Shown here: piece after piece, positions 22,914 to 31,864 of the stretch | How positions within the stretch are numbered: the first letter of the stretch is position 1 | Layout: every line of letters begins with the position of its first letter | Program-made: the position numbers and the translations under genes | Notes under the pieces: model-generated | The model's input: only the letters and a program-made list of their open reading frames with translations | Database searches by the model: none | What the model was told of the DNA's origin: nothing | Origin: Candidatus Uhrbacteria bacterium | GTDB taxonomy: Bacteria > Patescibacteriota > Patescibacteriia > JACQRZ01 | Direction of reading: 5' to 3' | DNA length: 39,912 bases | Assembly: GCA_016206175.1 (NCBI GenBank) | Contig: JACQSB010000020.1 | Coordinates: 1-39,912 of the forward strand

Positions 22914-23924
22914 TTATGACTTCGTCGCCAAAATACTGCGTTTATACGCGTCGAGATTTTCTAATACGATACCGGTGCCGCGAGCGACACAGAGCAGCGC
23001 CTGATCGGCAACATATGCAGGAATGCCTGTAGCACGCGCAACAAGTTGGTCAAAGTTGCGCAAAAGGCAGGTACCGCCCGATAAGATGATGCCTCGATCA
23101 ATAATATCAGCGGCGAGTTCCGGCGGAGTATTTTGCAGCACACCTTTCAGTGCCGAAATAATTCCATCCAATTCATTTGAAATCGCATCAGTGACATCAT
23201 CGGAATTAACGGAAATTGTTTTTGGCAATCCCGTCACGTTGTCACGGCCACGGACATCCATAGTGAGTTTATCTTCAAGGTACAATGCCGATCCTATGGT
23301 AATTTTTATTTCTTCTGCAGTGCGATCTCCGACGGCAAGACCAAATTTCTTTCGAACATGATCAACGATTGCGAGGTCAAATTTATTGCCGCCGATACGG
23401 ACTGAATTCGAAGAAACGATACCTCCGAGCGAGATGACAGCGATTTCGGCGGTGCCTCCTCCGATATCTATGATCATATGCCCTGATGCGTTACCTATAG
23501 GGATATTCGCGCCTATCGCTGCTGCGATCGGCTCTTTTATGATATAAGCTGCTTTTGCGCCGGCTGCAAGTGTAGCGTCAATGACCGCGCGTCGTTCCGT
23601 CGAAGTAATACCAGCCGGCACGGCGACCATTACTTCCGGCCGCAAGAGACGGACGCCTCCAATCGCTTTATTGATGAAATATCGAAGCATCGCTTCGGTC
23701 GTACGGTAATCGGCTATTACACCATCTTTCAGCGGGCGGTAAGCAACGATGGTATCGGGGGTGCGCCCAAGCATTTCCTTTGCATCCTTACCGACAGCTA
23801 ACACTTTGCGGTCAACCGTAGATATCGCGACAACTGATGGTTCGTTAATGACAATCCCTCGCTTTGGGACATGCACAAGGACGTTTGTCGTGCCCAAATC
23901 TATTCCGACTTTTCGAGCTAGCAT
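22914..23924 (-). CDS. mreB: Rod-shape-determining protein MreB
   Basis: MLARKVGIDLGTTNVLVHVPKRGIVINEPSVVA..., MIIDIGGGTAEIAVISLGGIV, GIILSGGTCLLRNFDQLV. Start moved to the internal Met. Confidence 0.96.
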   Translation of the reverse strand: MLARKVGIDLGTTNVLVHVPKRGIVINEPSVVAISTVDRKVLAVGKDAKEMLGRTPDTIVAYRPLKDGVIADYRTTEAMLRYFINKAIGGVRLLRPEVMVAVPAGITSTERRAVIDATLAAGAKAAYIIKEPIAAAIGANIPIGNASGHMIIDIGGGTAEIAVISLGGIVSSNSVRIGGNKFDLAIVDHVRKKFGLAVGDRTAEEIKITIGSALYLEDKLTMDVRGRDNVTGLPKTISVNSDDVTDAISNELDGIISALKGVLQNTPPELAADIIDRGIILSGGTCLLRNFDQLVARATGIPAYVADQALLCVARGTGIVLENLDAYKRSILATKS

Positions 23925-23934
23925 GAATGAAAGA

Positions 23935-25839
23935 TTAAAATTGCGCCATAAACTCCCTATCAACGCGCAAGTCTGAAACAAACTTCACTCCCCTTACCTC
24001 ATGAGCGTCTCCACCCGCTGTCGGCGTACTAAAGAACCCACCTGATGTAAATTGAGTGACCGGTTTCTGGAAGAAAAGCGAGACATTCAAAGACTGCTTC
24101 GATCCCGGCTGATGCTGGACAAAAAGGTCGTACCGGTTTTTTTCTTTTGCTGTTTGCGCGACCGATTTTGGTAGTCTGTACTCTAACCGAACAATAGTTT
24201 TTTGAAAAGCCCTTACTGGTACAATTCCTGATACAATCATTCCGTCTCCGCTGTCTTCAGCATGAATATCCCCTTGCAATCCTTGGACGGCAAAGATTTC
24301 ACTCCCGCGAGGCATAATGACGCGCAGCCACGCTGTATAATGGCCGGTGGTCTGTGTGATGGTAGCATTGTTTCGATAGGTAATCTCCATGAATGCATTA
24401 AGGCGTTCAAGGCTATCCTGTACAACCTCATACTTGATAGAGCGTTCGATATATGGGTCGGTATCCTTGTCAGTGATGTTTTCATCAACCACCATAAAAT
24501 AATCAGTATCGGTTTGGCGAACGGTACCTGTCCAGTTATTTGTTTGCGCAAATTCCTCCAGTTTCGGATCATCAAACCACACTAAGATATGCTTTTCATG
24601 CAGACGCGCCTCGACAATTTTTGTCACTTCAAATACGCCGGTAAATGGCATCGTATTTACTGCTTCAATCATCGAGCCGACAAGATCGGCAATTGGATCA
24701 TTTGGTTTTTCAGGAGGATTCGCAACCCGGTATGCGCCACTCAAGCGATGATGGTCAAGCTCTGTGGCAAAGGAATCAGCCGAAAAAATTGTGTTGCGTA
24801 TACGGATGGGGCCGGTAAACCGCAACAGCGAGGTAAAAAAATCATAATCCACGGCAATAACGCCGTCGATCCGCTCGCCGCCACGCAAAGAACGATATTG
24901 GCTGATCGCTTGCTTGGCCACAGATGGAAAATCAAAATCCCAATTCGCATTTTGAAAAGCAGATCCGTCTCCAACGAATCCTTCAGCTGATTGAACGTAT
25001 GCGGGGACATCTGCCAGGCGTGCTGCATCTGCGTCCGGATTTGAAACCGTAAAATCCGTAATGGTGCCGTCCTTGACTCGCAGAATGCCGTACAGACGAA
25101 TGATGCCGCCCGTGCCTCGTAAACGGCGCGCATCCTGCAGGAGAACGAGGTACGCTTTTTCGTCGGCATAGCCTAAAAATCGAGGAACAACTTCCATAAA
25201 TGGGATAACCTGGCCAAGTGTGTACTCAATAAACTCGCTCTTCTGCAACAAATCGTATTTTATAGCTCGATACGGCTCATCGAGGGAGTCGTCGCTGATC
25301 GCAGAAAGCTGCTGTGCGTCTAAGGCGAGTTTTGCACGGATGCCGGTGAACGCTGGAATTGATTGCACGGTCCTCTCAAGGATCGTGGCGCGTTCTGGCT
25401 GAGTCACTTCAGCGATCGATATCGTCCCATCAGTCCGCATTGCCGGCTCTGTGATTTGTTCAACAAGTTCAGCAAGTTGAATGCCGGTATCCGTAAAGGA
25501 CTTAGCAACGGTGCTAAATTGGACCGCCGTACGGTACCGTTCTTCAGTAAACGGTAATATGCCAAGCACGGAAATGGAGTCGAGTTGTTGAACCATCTCA
25601 CCGAGAATCTGGGACGCAGACTGTAGTTCCTTTTTTGCGTTCAAAAAATTATCAGGCAAAAAGTCTTGCGATGCGTCTGCGAGGTAGGTGCGTACCTCAC
25701 TACTCATTCCTTGTACGGCATCAAACCGCTTCCATGTGCGGTATCCAAATATCACGCCAGCGGCAATTACGATGAGTACTATGATCAATAGCACTCCGCG
25801 CAGAACACTGCTATGTGAGTCAAGAAGCTCGTCTTCCAT
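23935..25839 (-). CDS. DUF4012 domain-containing protein
   Basis: 634 aa; N-terminal TM; EKAYLVLLQDARRLRGTGGIIRLYGILRVKDGTITDFTVSN; DGVIAVDYDFFTSLLRFTGPI. Confidence 0.85.
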   Translation of the reverse strand: MEDELLDSHSSVLRGVLLIIVLIVIAAGVIFGYRTWKRFDAVQGMSSEVRTYLADASQDFLPDNFLNAKKELQSASQILGEMVQQLDSISVLGILPFTEERYRTAVQFSTVAKSFTDTGIQLAELVEQITEPAMRTDGTISIAEVTQPERATILERTVQSIPAFTGIRAKLALDAQQLSAISDDSLDEPYRAIKYDLLQKSEFIEYTLGQVIPFMEVVPRFLGYADEKAYLVLLQDARRLRGTGGIIRLYGILRVKDGTITDFTVSNPDADAARLADVPAYVQSAEGFVGDGSAFQNANWDFDFPSVAKQAISQYRSLRGGERIDGVIAVDYDFFTSLLRFTGPIRIRNTIFSADSFATELDHHRLSGAYRVANPPEKPNDPIADLVGSMIEAVNTMPFTGVFEVTKIVEARLHEKHILVWFDDPKLEEFAQTNNWTGTVRQTDTDYFMVVDENITDKDTDPYIERSIKYEVVQDSLERLNAFMEITYRNNATITQTTGHYTAWLRVIMPRGSEIFAVQGLQGDIHAEDSGDGMIVSGIVPVRAFQKTIVRLEYRLPKSVAQTAKEKNRYDLFVQHQPGSKQSLNVSLFFQKPVTQFTSGGFFSTPTAGGDAHEVRGVKFVSDLRVDREFMAQF

Positions 25840-26644
25840 ACATATGCCATTTAAGAATGTATTTTAACCAGCTTATCACATGGATCCTTGTTGTCTTGTG
25901 CGTAAGCGAAAGGATCCCGCCCCCCTTTGCTGATTCGCGCCGATGCAGGTGTACCATGCGCGCGCCAGGCACATAGCGGACCGGCAGTTTTGCTTTCCAA
26001 AACCGGCGGCACCAGTCAGTATCTTCAAAATAAAGGAAAAATCTCTCATCCATCATGCCAACTGTCTTGATAGATGAAGCACGGACCATGAGGCATGCTC
26101 CGAGAAGCCAATCCACATCAACGGGTGATGTTGTATCCATGTCAGCCATTAAAAATCGATCAAGGTGTCGCTTTCCAAACCCAAATCTGCCTATCCATAG
26201 CCTGCGATACACAGGTGTAAGAAATGAATGGAATCGATAATAGGAATGCTGGATAGTTCCATTTGGATTGATCAGCTGTGGCCCTACCATACCCACGGCA
26301 GGATTGTTCTCAAGATAGGCATGGAGATAATCAAATGATCCGGGCAAGGGGGTAATATCATAATTGAGGAGCATGATATATTTTCCTTGCGCGATGCGAA
26401 TACCTGCATTGTTACCTGCCGCAAAACCGATGTTTCGATCCTGCGGCAGGTAATGCACGTTGCTAAAACGTTCAGCAAGCATCTCGCCAACGCCCTCGTG
26501 CGGACTATTATCAACTACAATAATCTCGAGGCGGAGTTTGGTATGCAACTGCTTTATCCCTTTTATGCATTCGCGCACCAAGCCCCGCGCGCGATAGTTA
26601 ACAATGATAATTGAGATGTCGATACGATCCATAAAACTATTCAC
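25820..26644 (-). CDS. Glycosyltransferase family 2
   Basis: ISIIIVNYRARGLVRECIKGI, EIIVVDNSPHEG, NIGFAAGNNAGIRIAQGKYIMLLNYD, MDERFFLYFEDTDWCRR. Confidence 0.93.
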   Translation of the reverse strand: MNSFMDRIDISIIIVNYRARGLVRECIKGIKQLHTKLRLEIIVVDNSPHEGVGEMLAERFSNVHYLPQDRNIGFAAGNNAGIRIAQGKYIMLLNYDITPLPGSFDYLHAYLENNPAVGMVGPQLINPNGTIQHSYYRFHSFLTPVYRRLWIGRFGFGKRHLDRFLMADMDTTSPVDVDWLLGACLMVRASSIKTVGMMDERFFLYFEDTDWCRRFWKAKLPVRYVPGARMVHLHRRESAKGGGILSLTHKTTRIHVISWLKYILKWHMYGRRAS

Positions 26645-26650
26645 TTATGG

Positions 26651-27637
26651 TCAGTGGCAGTGCAAAAAGAGAAGTGGCCGAGGAGAAGGTATAGCGGTAA
26701 AAAACGCTCTTCGTTTTTCCATTATTGTCCCTAATCCTCGGAAGAATTCTGGAAGCACCCCGAGCGTGCGCGGTTCGCAGAAAAGAAGGTAAAAAAACTT
26801 TGCAGCTTCATACATGAGGACACCGAAGTATGTCCGGATGCCATCGATAGGCGCAATATTTTTACATACAAACCATAAATGGTTGCGATATGATATCTGA
26901 TTGATCCAGGCAGTATTGCGTTTGTATGCATGCATTGATGTTGACCGCACATGATAGCCGGTTGCTCCAGAGAGGCAGTAGGCATTCCACCCATATCGAT
27001 AGAGGCGAGCGGCAAGATCGACATCTTCCTTATAGATAAAAAATTGCTCGTCAAAGTACTGGCGATCCTGCGGTTGCAGAGAAATGATTGCGCACTGTTC
27101 CAGCGCTTGCCGCCGGTATACGGCAGCTGTTGCACTTACCCCAAAAATGGGAAACGCTTCGAAGGAATGATCAACTTCCACGGCACCAGAACCGATGTTT
27201 TTCACATGAAACGAATAATTGATGCACAAACCGAGGGTGTCAACAATATCACATTTTTTTTTGCCAGTCAATGATGAAACGCGATACAATACTCCTGTCG
27301 CTGATCCCGCATCGGGATGTGTATCCATATACTTTACGAGCTTTTCGATATAATCATTTTCCAACACACAATCGTCATTCAACACCAAGATGTAATCGCT
27401 TCTGCATTGCTCAATGACCTTGTTATGCCCTGCAGCGAAGCCGGTATTGTGAGATTCAAGGATCATCTTGCAGGAAGGCATCTCGCTCCCTACTATCGCT
27501 ACCGTACCATCTGACGAAGCATTATCAAGCACAACAAGCTCCGCATCAGAGTACGTCTGGCCTTGCAAGCTTTGAAGGCACTCCTTGATGTGTGCTGCAC
27601 TATTATAGGTGACTAAACTGATAGTGACTCGTGACAT
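26651..27637 (-). CDS. Glycosyltransferase family 2
   Basis: VTISLVTYNSAAHIKECLQSLQGQTYSDAELVVLDNASSDGT, TGFAAGHNKVI, YILVLNDDCVLE. Confidence 0.93.
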   Translation of the reverse strand: MSRVTISLVTYNSAAHIKECLQSLQGQTYSDAELVVLDNASSDGTVAIVGSEMPSCKMILESHNTGFAAGHNKVIEQCRSDYILVLNDDCVLENDYIEKLVKYMDTHPDAGSATGVLYRVSSLTGKKKCDIVDTLGLCINYSFHVKNIGSGAVEVDHSFEAFPIFGVSATAAVYRRQALEQCAIISLQPQDRQYFDEQFFIYKEDVDLAARLYRYGWNAYCLSGATGYHVRSTSMHAYKRNTAWINQISYRNHLWFVCKNIAPIDGIRTYFGVLMYEAAKFFYLLFCEPRTLGVLPEFFRGLGTIMEKRRAFFTAIPSPRPLLFLHCH

Positions 27638-27673
27638 ACGAGTATTCTGCCCGAATCGAGGCTGGAAGGCAAA

Positions 27674-29170
27674 TCACGTCTTTCTCACTGATCGCATCTT
27701 TTCCGTAACAGTAAAACCGAGATACCTGCCTGTCATGAGCCGCGTTTGCGCATCGATTGCCGGCAATGAACTGAAAAAAATCAAACTCAAGGGCAGCAAT
27801 ATCCACTGAAAAAGCATGGAGATATAGCGCTTGCGAGATATTTGTTCACCTCGGGGCGGCAAAAGAAAAAATGAGAGGCTGCCGATAACCAAAATCCCAA
27901 TCATACTCAAGTTCAAGAGGGTTTCGAGTAAGATCGGCGTATTTCGTGCCAACACACTCTGTTGCACCTTTGGGTCAGCAACGAGCAGAGGCAAACGGCC
28001 TAAAACAAAAATAATGATCGGCGCGGTCGCCCATGTATACATCCCTTCGATCTGTATCCAAAGAAGTTTTATTTTTTTTCGAAGCGAGATTTTATTGTTT
28101 TCAAAAAAATGCTGCACAAGATAGGGGAAATGCTCCACTCCCCATGCCCACCGTCGCTGCTGTTTGTATAAATTTTTCAATCCTTCCCACAATGTCTTTC
28201 CTGCGACGGTATCCATGGATACCGGTATATAAAGCGGAGTAACGCGATAATCTCCATCATAGCGGATAAAACCCTGAAAAAAAATGCGCGAGTCCTCGCT
28301 TACGATGTCTTTTTGCCAGAAACCAACATCCACAAGCGCACGGAAACTCATGCTGTGCGATGAAAAGGTAAAAAGCCGATCGGGACGCACCAGCTCCGTC
28401 ATGAGCCAAAATGTTGTGCTGAATGCCGCGAGTCGCATCGGAGCAGAGGCCTGCCAGATGGTATTATTGTACAAAACAACCGGCTGATAACTCGATCGTG
28501 TTGGCTTAGCGGATGAAAGGTATGCAAGAGTGAGGCATGCAAAATACTGCGGATGTACGATCGTATCGATATCAAATGTCGAAACAATAACATGATCGTA
28601 ATCAATGCCGAGTTCGTCGATCAGCTTTTGTGCCTGATGGCCTGCATAATTGATATTTGCCCCTTTTGCGGGAATCTCTCCAGGCATATCTCCCGGATGA
28701 ACAGTCACCAGAAAACGATGAAAGGATGCGCCATATTCGTTCCGAACCCTTTCCGCGATCGATAGAAAGTAATCCCCTGCTCGCCTTTCCCCTGCAAGGA
28801 CTACAATAAACCGATCGTTTGGATAGCGGCAGGCAAGCAGCGCATTGAGAGTTGCCGCAACGATTTCATACGGCTCGCGATACATCGGTAAAAGTACAAG
28901 ATGATAGCAGTCGCGCCATTGCCGATGCGATGCTATCAAATCAGCATACCAATCACGCCGGAGCGATCGTCGATATTCTCGCCATGCTACGATAAGAAAA
29001 ATTACAAAATAGATAACACGAAAAAGCCAGTACAGGTCGAAAATAATGATGAAATACATGACCCATACCGGTTTAACAAATGACAATCCGAATGCCAGGA
29101 TGAATGTTGCCCAGACAAGCAACCCGGGGATAACTTCAAGAATTCGCTGAATCAAATGTGCGCGGTTCAT
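27674..29170 (-). CDS. Membrane glycosyltransferase family 2, cellulose-synthase-like
   Basis: N-terminal TM pair; LVLLPMYREPYEIVAATLNALL; VSTFDIDTIVHP; KQQRRWAWG (Q-x-x-R-W motif); C-terminal TM block. Confidence 0.85.
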   Translation of the reverse strand: MNRAHLIQRILEVIPGLLVWATFILAFGLSFVKPVWVMYFIIIFDLYWLFRVIYFVIFLIVAWREYRRSLRRDWYADLIASHRQWRDCYHLVLLPMYREPYEIVAATLNALLACRYPNDRFIVVLAGERRAGDYFLSIAERVRNEYGASFHRFLVTVHPGDMPGEIPAKGANINYAGHQAQKLIDELGIDYDHVIVSTFDIDTIVHPQYFACLTLAYLSSAKPTRSSYQPVVLYNNTIWQASAPMRLAAFSTTFWLMTELVRPDRLFTFSSHSMSFRALVDVGFWQKDIVSEDSRIFFQGFIRYDGDYRVTPLYIPVSMDTVAGKTLWEGLKNLYKQQRRWAWGVEHFPYLVQHFFENNKISLRKKIKLLWIQIEGMYTWATAPIIIFVLGRLPLLVADPKVQQSVLARNTPILLETLLNLSMIGILVIGSLSFFLLPPRGEQISRKRYISMLFQWILLPLSLIFFSSLPAIDAQTRLMTGRYLGFTVTEKMRSVRKT

Positions 29171-29614
29171 TCACGATTCGAGTTTGTGTACACGAAATTC
29201 ACAATGATAGCTTTTCTTGCCTTCACCGGAACATGATATCCCCTTCCTTTTTACTTCGAGACCAGGGCGTGGAAACGGATGTTTTTTTCGGTCATACGTT
29301 TCACCACGAGCAGCGCCGGTCAGGAGATAGTGCGTCGGACTAATTTTCTGGATAGAAACAATAGAGAAATCACCATAGACGATATCGTAAACCACCTGCC
29401 GCTCAATGAGTTCGGAAAGCCATTGCGCAAGAAGTTCTTCTGCGCTTTTTGCCTCTACGACAACTTTGACGCGCTCATTGCTGCCGCGGGATGCTTCGAT
29501 GTCATACAAAATGGAGAAAGCTCCGCGTGCGGCGTCAACAAAAGCATCACGATCCTTGAGGCCGTCGCAGCTAACTACGAACTCCCCCTTTTCCTCTTTT
29601 GTTCTGTAAGGCAT
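29171..29614 (-). CDS. Archease-like (SHS2) protein
   Basis: DAFVDAARGAFSILYDIEAS, KSAEELLAQWLSELIERQVV, GAARGETYDRKKHPFPRPGLEVKRKGI follow the archease pattern; N-terminal DHTAD motif not recognisable. Confidence 0.7.
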   Translation of the reverse strand: MPYRTKEEKGEFVVSCDGLKDRDAFVDAARGAFSILYDIEASRGSNERVKVVVEAKSAEELLAQWLSELIERQVVYDIVYGDFSIVSIQKISPTHYLLTGAARGETYDRKKHPFPRPGLEVKRKGISCSGEGKKSYHCEFRVHKLES

Positions 29615-29621
29615 ACTGCCG

Positions 29622-29939
29622 TCACTCTTTTTTTAACGCCTCTTTAATCTCTTTCCAGTTGCTCTGCAGAATTGTCACAATATCATCATAAGAACCTGCA
29701 GCAACTTTCTTTCCTTTTGCATAATCACTAACTGCTTGGCGCACCAAATCATTGTATGCGCTTTGTGATATCTTTTTCATCGTAGCGGCTTTTGCATTCA
29801 CTTGCTTCGCGAGTCGCGTAACGAGTACCGTCACTTCTTTGCGGGTACGTTTGCCGGCCTGCGGAGCGAGTAATAATGTCATTACAGACGCAAGTACAGC
29901 GCCGAAAGTCGCTCCTCTCATAAAATGTTTTGCATTCAT
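29622..29939 (-). CDS. YtxH domain-containing protein
   Basis: HFMRGATFGAVLASVMTLLLAPQAGKRTRKEV: typical YtxH N-terminal TM with LAPQSGKETR-like motif. Confidence 0.85.
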   Translation of the reverse strand: MNAKHFMRGATFGAVLASVMTLLLAPQAGKRTRKEVTVLVTRLAKQVNAKAATMKKISQSAYNDLVRQAVSDYAKGKKVAAGSYDDIVTILQSNWKEIKEALKKE

Positions 29940-29972
29940 AGTATGGTAAAGATATGGATTAATACTATGATA

Positions 29973-30001
29973 AGTATATCATTTTATGCGAATACCTGCA
30001 A
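29973..30001 (-). promoter_or_regulatory. Putative sigma70-like promoter for the YtxH gene
   Basis: Minus strand TTGCAG (29996-30001), 17-bp spacer, TATACT (29973-29978). Confidence 0.6.
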
Positions 30002-30016
30002 CGGCAATGCATATCG

Positions 30017-30047
30017 AAAGAGCTCCGGAGTAATTCTGGAGCTCTTT
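30017..30047 (-). terminator. Hairpin terminator downstream of the zinc-ribbon gene
   Basis: AAAGAGCTCCGGA-GTAAT-TCTGGAGCTCTTT: 13-bp stem with one G-U/A-C type mismatch. Confidence 0.75.
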
Positions 30048-30072
30048 CCTATCTCCTTCCCAATGAATCCCA

Positions 30073-30267
30073 TTAGGAATAGTCCTCTTCCTCGTCGTCG
30101 CCACCGCCAAATGAATCCTGCGAATCTTCTTCATCTCCCAACTCATCGGTGTCGTCTCCGAGTTCTTCATCACCACCGTCCTCAATAAGATCTACCTGGC
30201 AAGAATCGCATACGCCGGGCTCATCATATTCCTGGCCGCATTCCGGACAGATATAAGTAGAATCCAT
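30073..30267 (-). CDS. Small zinc-ribbon protein with highly acidic tail
   Basis: MDSTYICPECGQEYDEPGVCDSCQVDLIEDGGDEELGDD...DEEEDYS: two CxxC knuckles; ORF followed by a terminator. Confidence 0.75.
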   Translation of the reverse strand: MDSTYICPECGQEYDEPGVCDSCQVDLIEDGGDEELGDDTDELGDEEDSQDSFGGGDDEEEDYS

Positions 30268-30290
30268 ACTGTTCTCGCGAATGAATCGCG

Positions 30291-31793
30291 TTATGAATTA
30301 ATAAAAGTATCAAAATCTCTGGCAACTTGGATCAAAAGACGCGTACCAACACCGGTCGCGCCGCGTGATAAAAACAGATCGTCCTTTCCTGACATAGTGC
30401 TTGCTATGTCGATATGTGCCCATGCGGGAAATTTTTTTGCAAACTGATGCAGAAACATCCCGCCGATGATCGTTCCTGCTTCCCGATACCTGCTGCTATT
30501 CGTCACATCGGCAGTATATCCCTTAATATGAGATTCATAATCATCCCACAACGGCAGCTGCCAAAGAGAATCTCCGCTTCGCGCTCCGCATGCAAGCATA
30601 AATTGAGCGCACTTCTCCTGCGGAGACATCACGAGCGAAGCATAGCGTCCCATCACCACCGTTGCGGCGCCGGTCAACGTTGCGACATCAATGACGAGCG
30701 ATGGCTCATATCGTTCGGCATACGTCAGTGCGTCAGTGAGCAGCACGCGACCTTCGGCATCAGTATGTCCAATCTCCACTGTTTTTCCTGATAGCGTTTT
30801 GACTACATCGCCCGGCCGGTAGCTTGATCCCGACGGCATATTTTCCGCAGCTGGCACAAGACCAATACAGTTGATCGGCAACTTGAGTGATGCAATAGTT
30901 GAGATCGCACCAATCACGCTTGCTCCGCCGCTCATATCCATATGCATCTCTTCCATAGATCGATCCGGCTTGATCTGCAAGCCGCCACTGTCGAAAGTAA
31001 TGCCTTTGCCGATAAAAACGATGGGCTTTGTCTTCTTTTTCGCGGCGGAATACTCCATGATGATAAACTGTGCTTCTTCACTGCTGCCGCTTGAAACCCC
31101 GAGTATGCCACCCATGCCAAGCTGTTTCATTTTTTGCTCTCCGAATACTGTCACGGCAAAACCATACTTTTTTCCATTTTTCCTTGCATACGATGCCAGC
31201 AGCTTTGGAGTCATATGTCCGCCCGGAATGTTTGCCAATTCTCGTACTTCGTTCACCCGTTCACCGATTACGGTGCCTGTTGCTATTGCTTCGGACATGC
31301 CGGTAATCTTGTGTACGCCGTAAAGAATTTCTTTGATTGCAGGCCATCCATCGTCTGGCTGCGTGAAGTAGGTAGTAAATTCGTATGCTCCAATCTCGGC
31401 ATTCGCAGCACAATGTTCTGCGCGTACAGACTCGCCCTCAGTAGCAAGCGCAAAATCATTCGGTACCACAACGATCTTTGATAGTCGCTTCTTCTTTGCC
31501 GTCATGATAACCGACCTCATACAACGTTCGGCTAGTCTGGCGTTCCATTTCTCTTTTGATCCTAAACCAAAAAGCAACACCACCCGCCTCGCCGAAGGCA
31601 TGCAAAACAGTTCTTGAGAGTATAATTCTGCTTTCCATTCTTTTGAAGCAAAAGATAAGTACTCTCTATCGCTTGGGGCGAGAGATTGGAATAATGGATG
31701 GCTGCCACATACTCCATCCTGAAACAGCGGCATAACGAATGCCGCTTTCTGATCCGTGATTGGTTTTTTGAGAGATACTACTCTGTGTTTCAT
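30291..31793 (-). CDS. pepA: Leucyl aminopeptidase (M17)
   Basis: VFIGKGITFDSGGLQIKPDRSMEEMHMDMSGGASV, GHTDAEGRVLLTDALTYAE, catalytic M17 motifs. Confidence 0.95.
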   Translation of the reverse strand: MKHRVVSLKKPITDQKAAFVMPLFQDGVCGSHPLFQSLAPSDREYLSFASKEWKAELYSQELFCMPSARRVVLLFGLGSKEKWNARLAERCMRSVIMTAKKKRLSKIVVVPNDFALATEGESVRAEHCAANAEIGAYEFTTYFTQPDDGWPAIKEILYGVHKITGMSEAIATGTVIGERVNEVRELANIPGGHMTPKLLASYARKNGKKYGFAVTVFGEQKMKQLGMGGILGVSSGSSEEAQFIIMEYSAAKKKTKPIVFIGKGITFDSGGLQIKPDRSMEEMHMDMSGGASVIGAISTIASLKLPINCIGLVPAAENMPSGSSYRPGDVVKTLSGKTVEIGHTDAEGRVLLTDALTYAERYEPSLVIDVATLTGAATVVMGRYASLVMSPQEKCAQFMLACGARSGDSLWQLPLWDDYESHIKGYTADVTNSSRYREAGTIIGGMFLHQFAKKFPAWAHIDIASTMSGKDDLFLSRGATGVGTRLLIQVARDFDTFINS

Positions 31794-31864
31794 AAGACCT
31801 CTTGTTATTCACAGCATGGAAATCCGCAACGATTATATCACGCTTGTAAAAATATCACTGTGGA

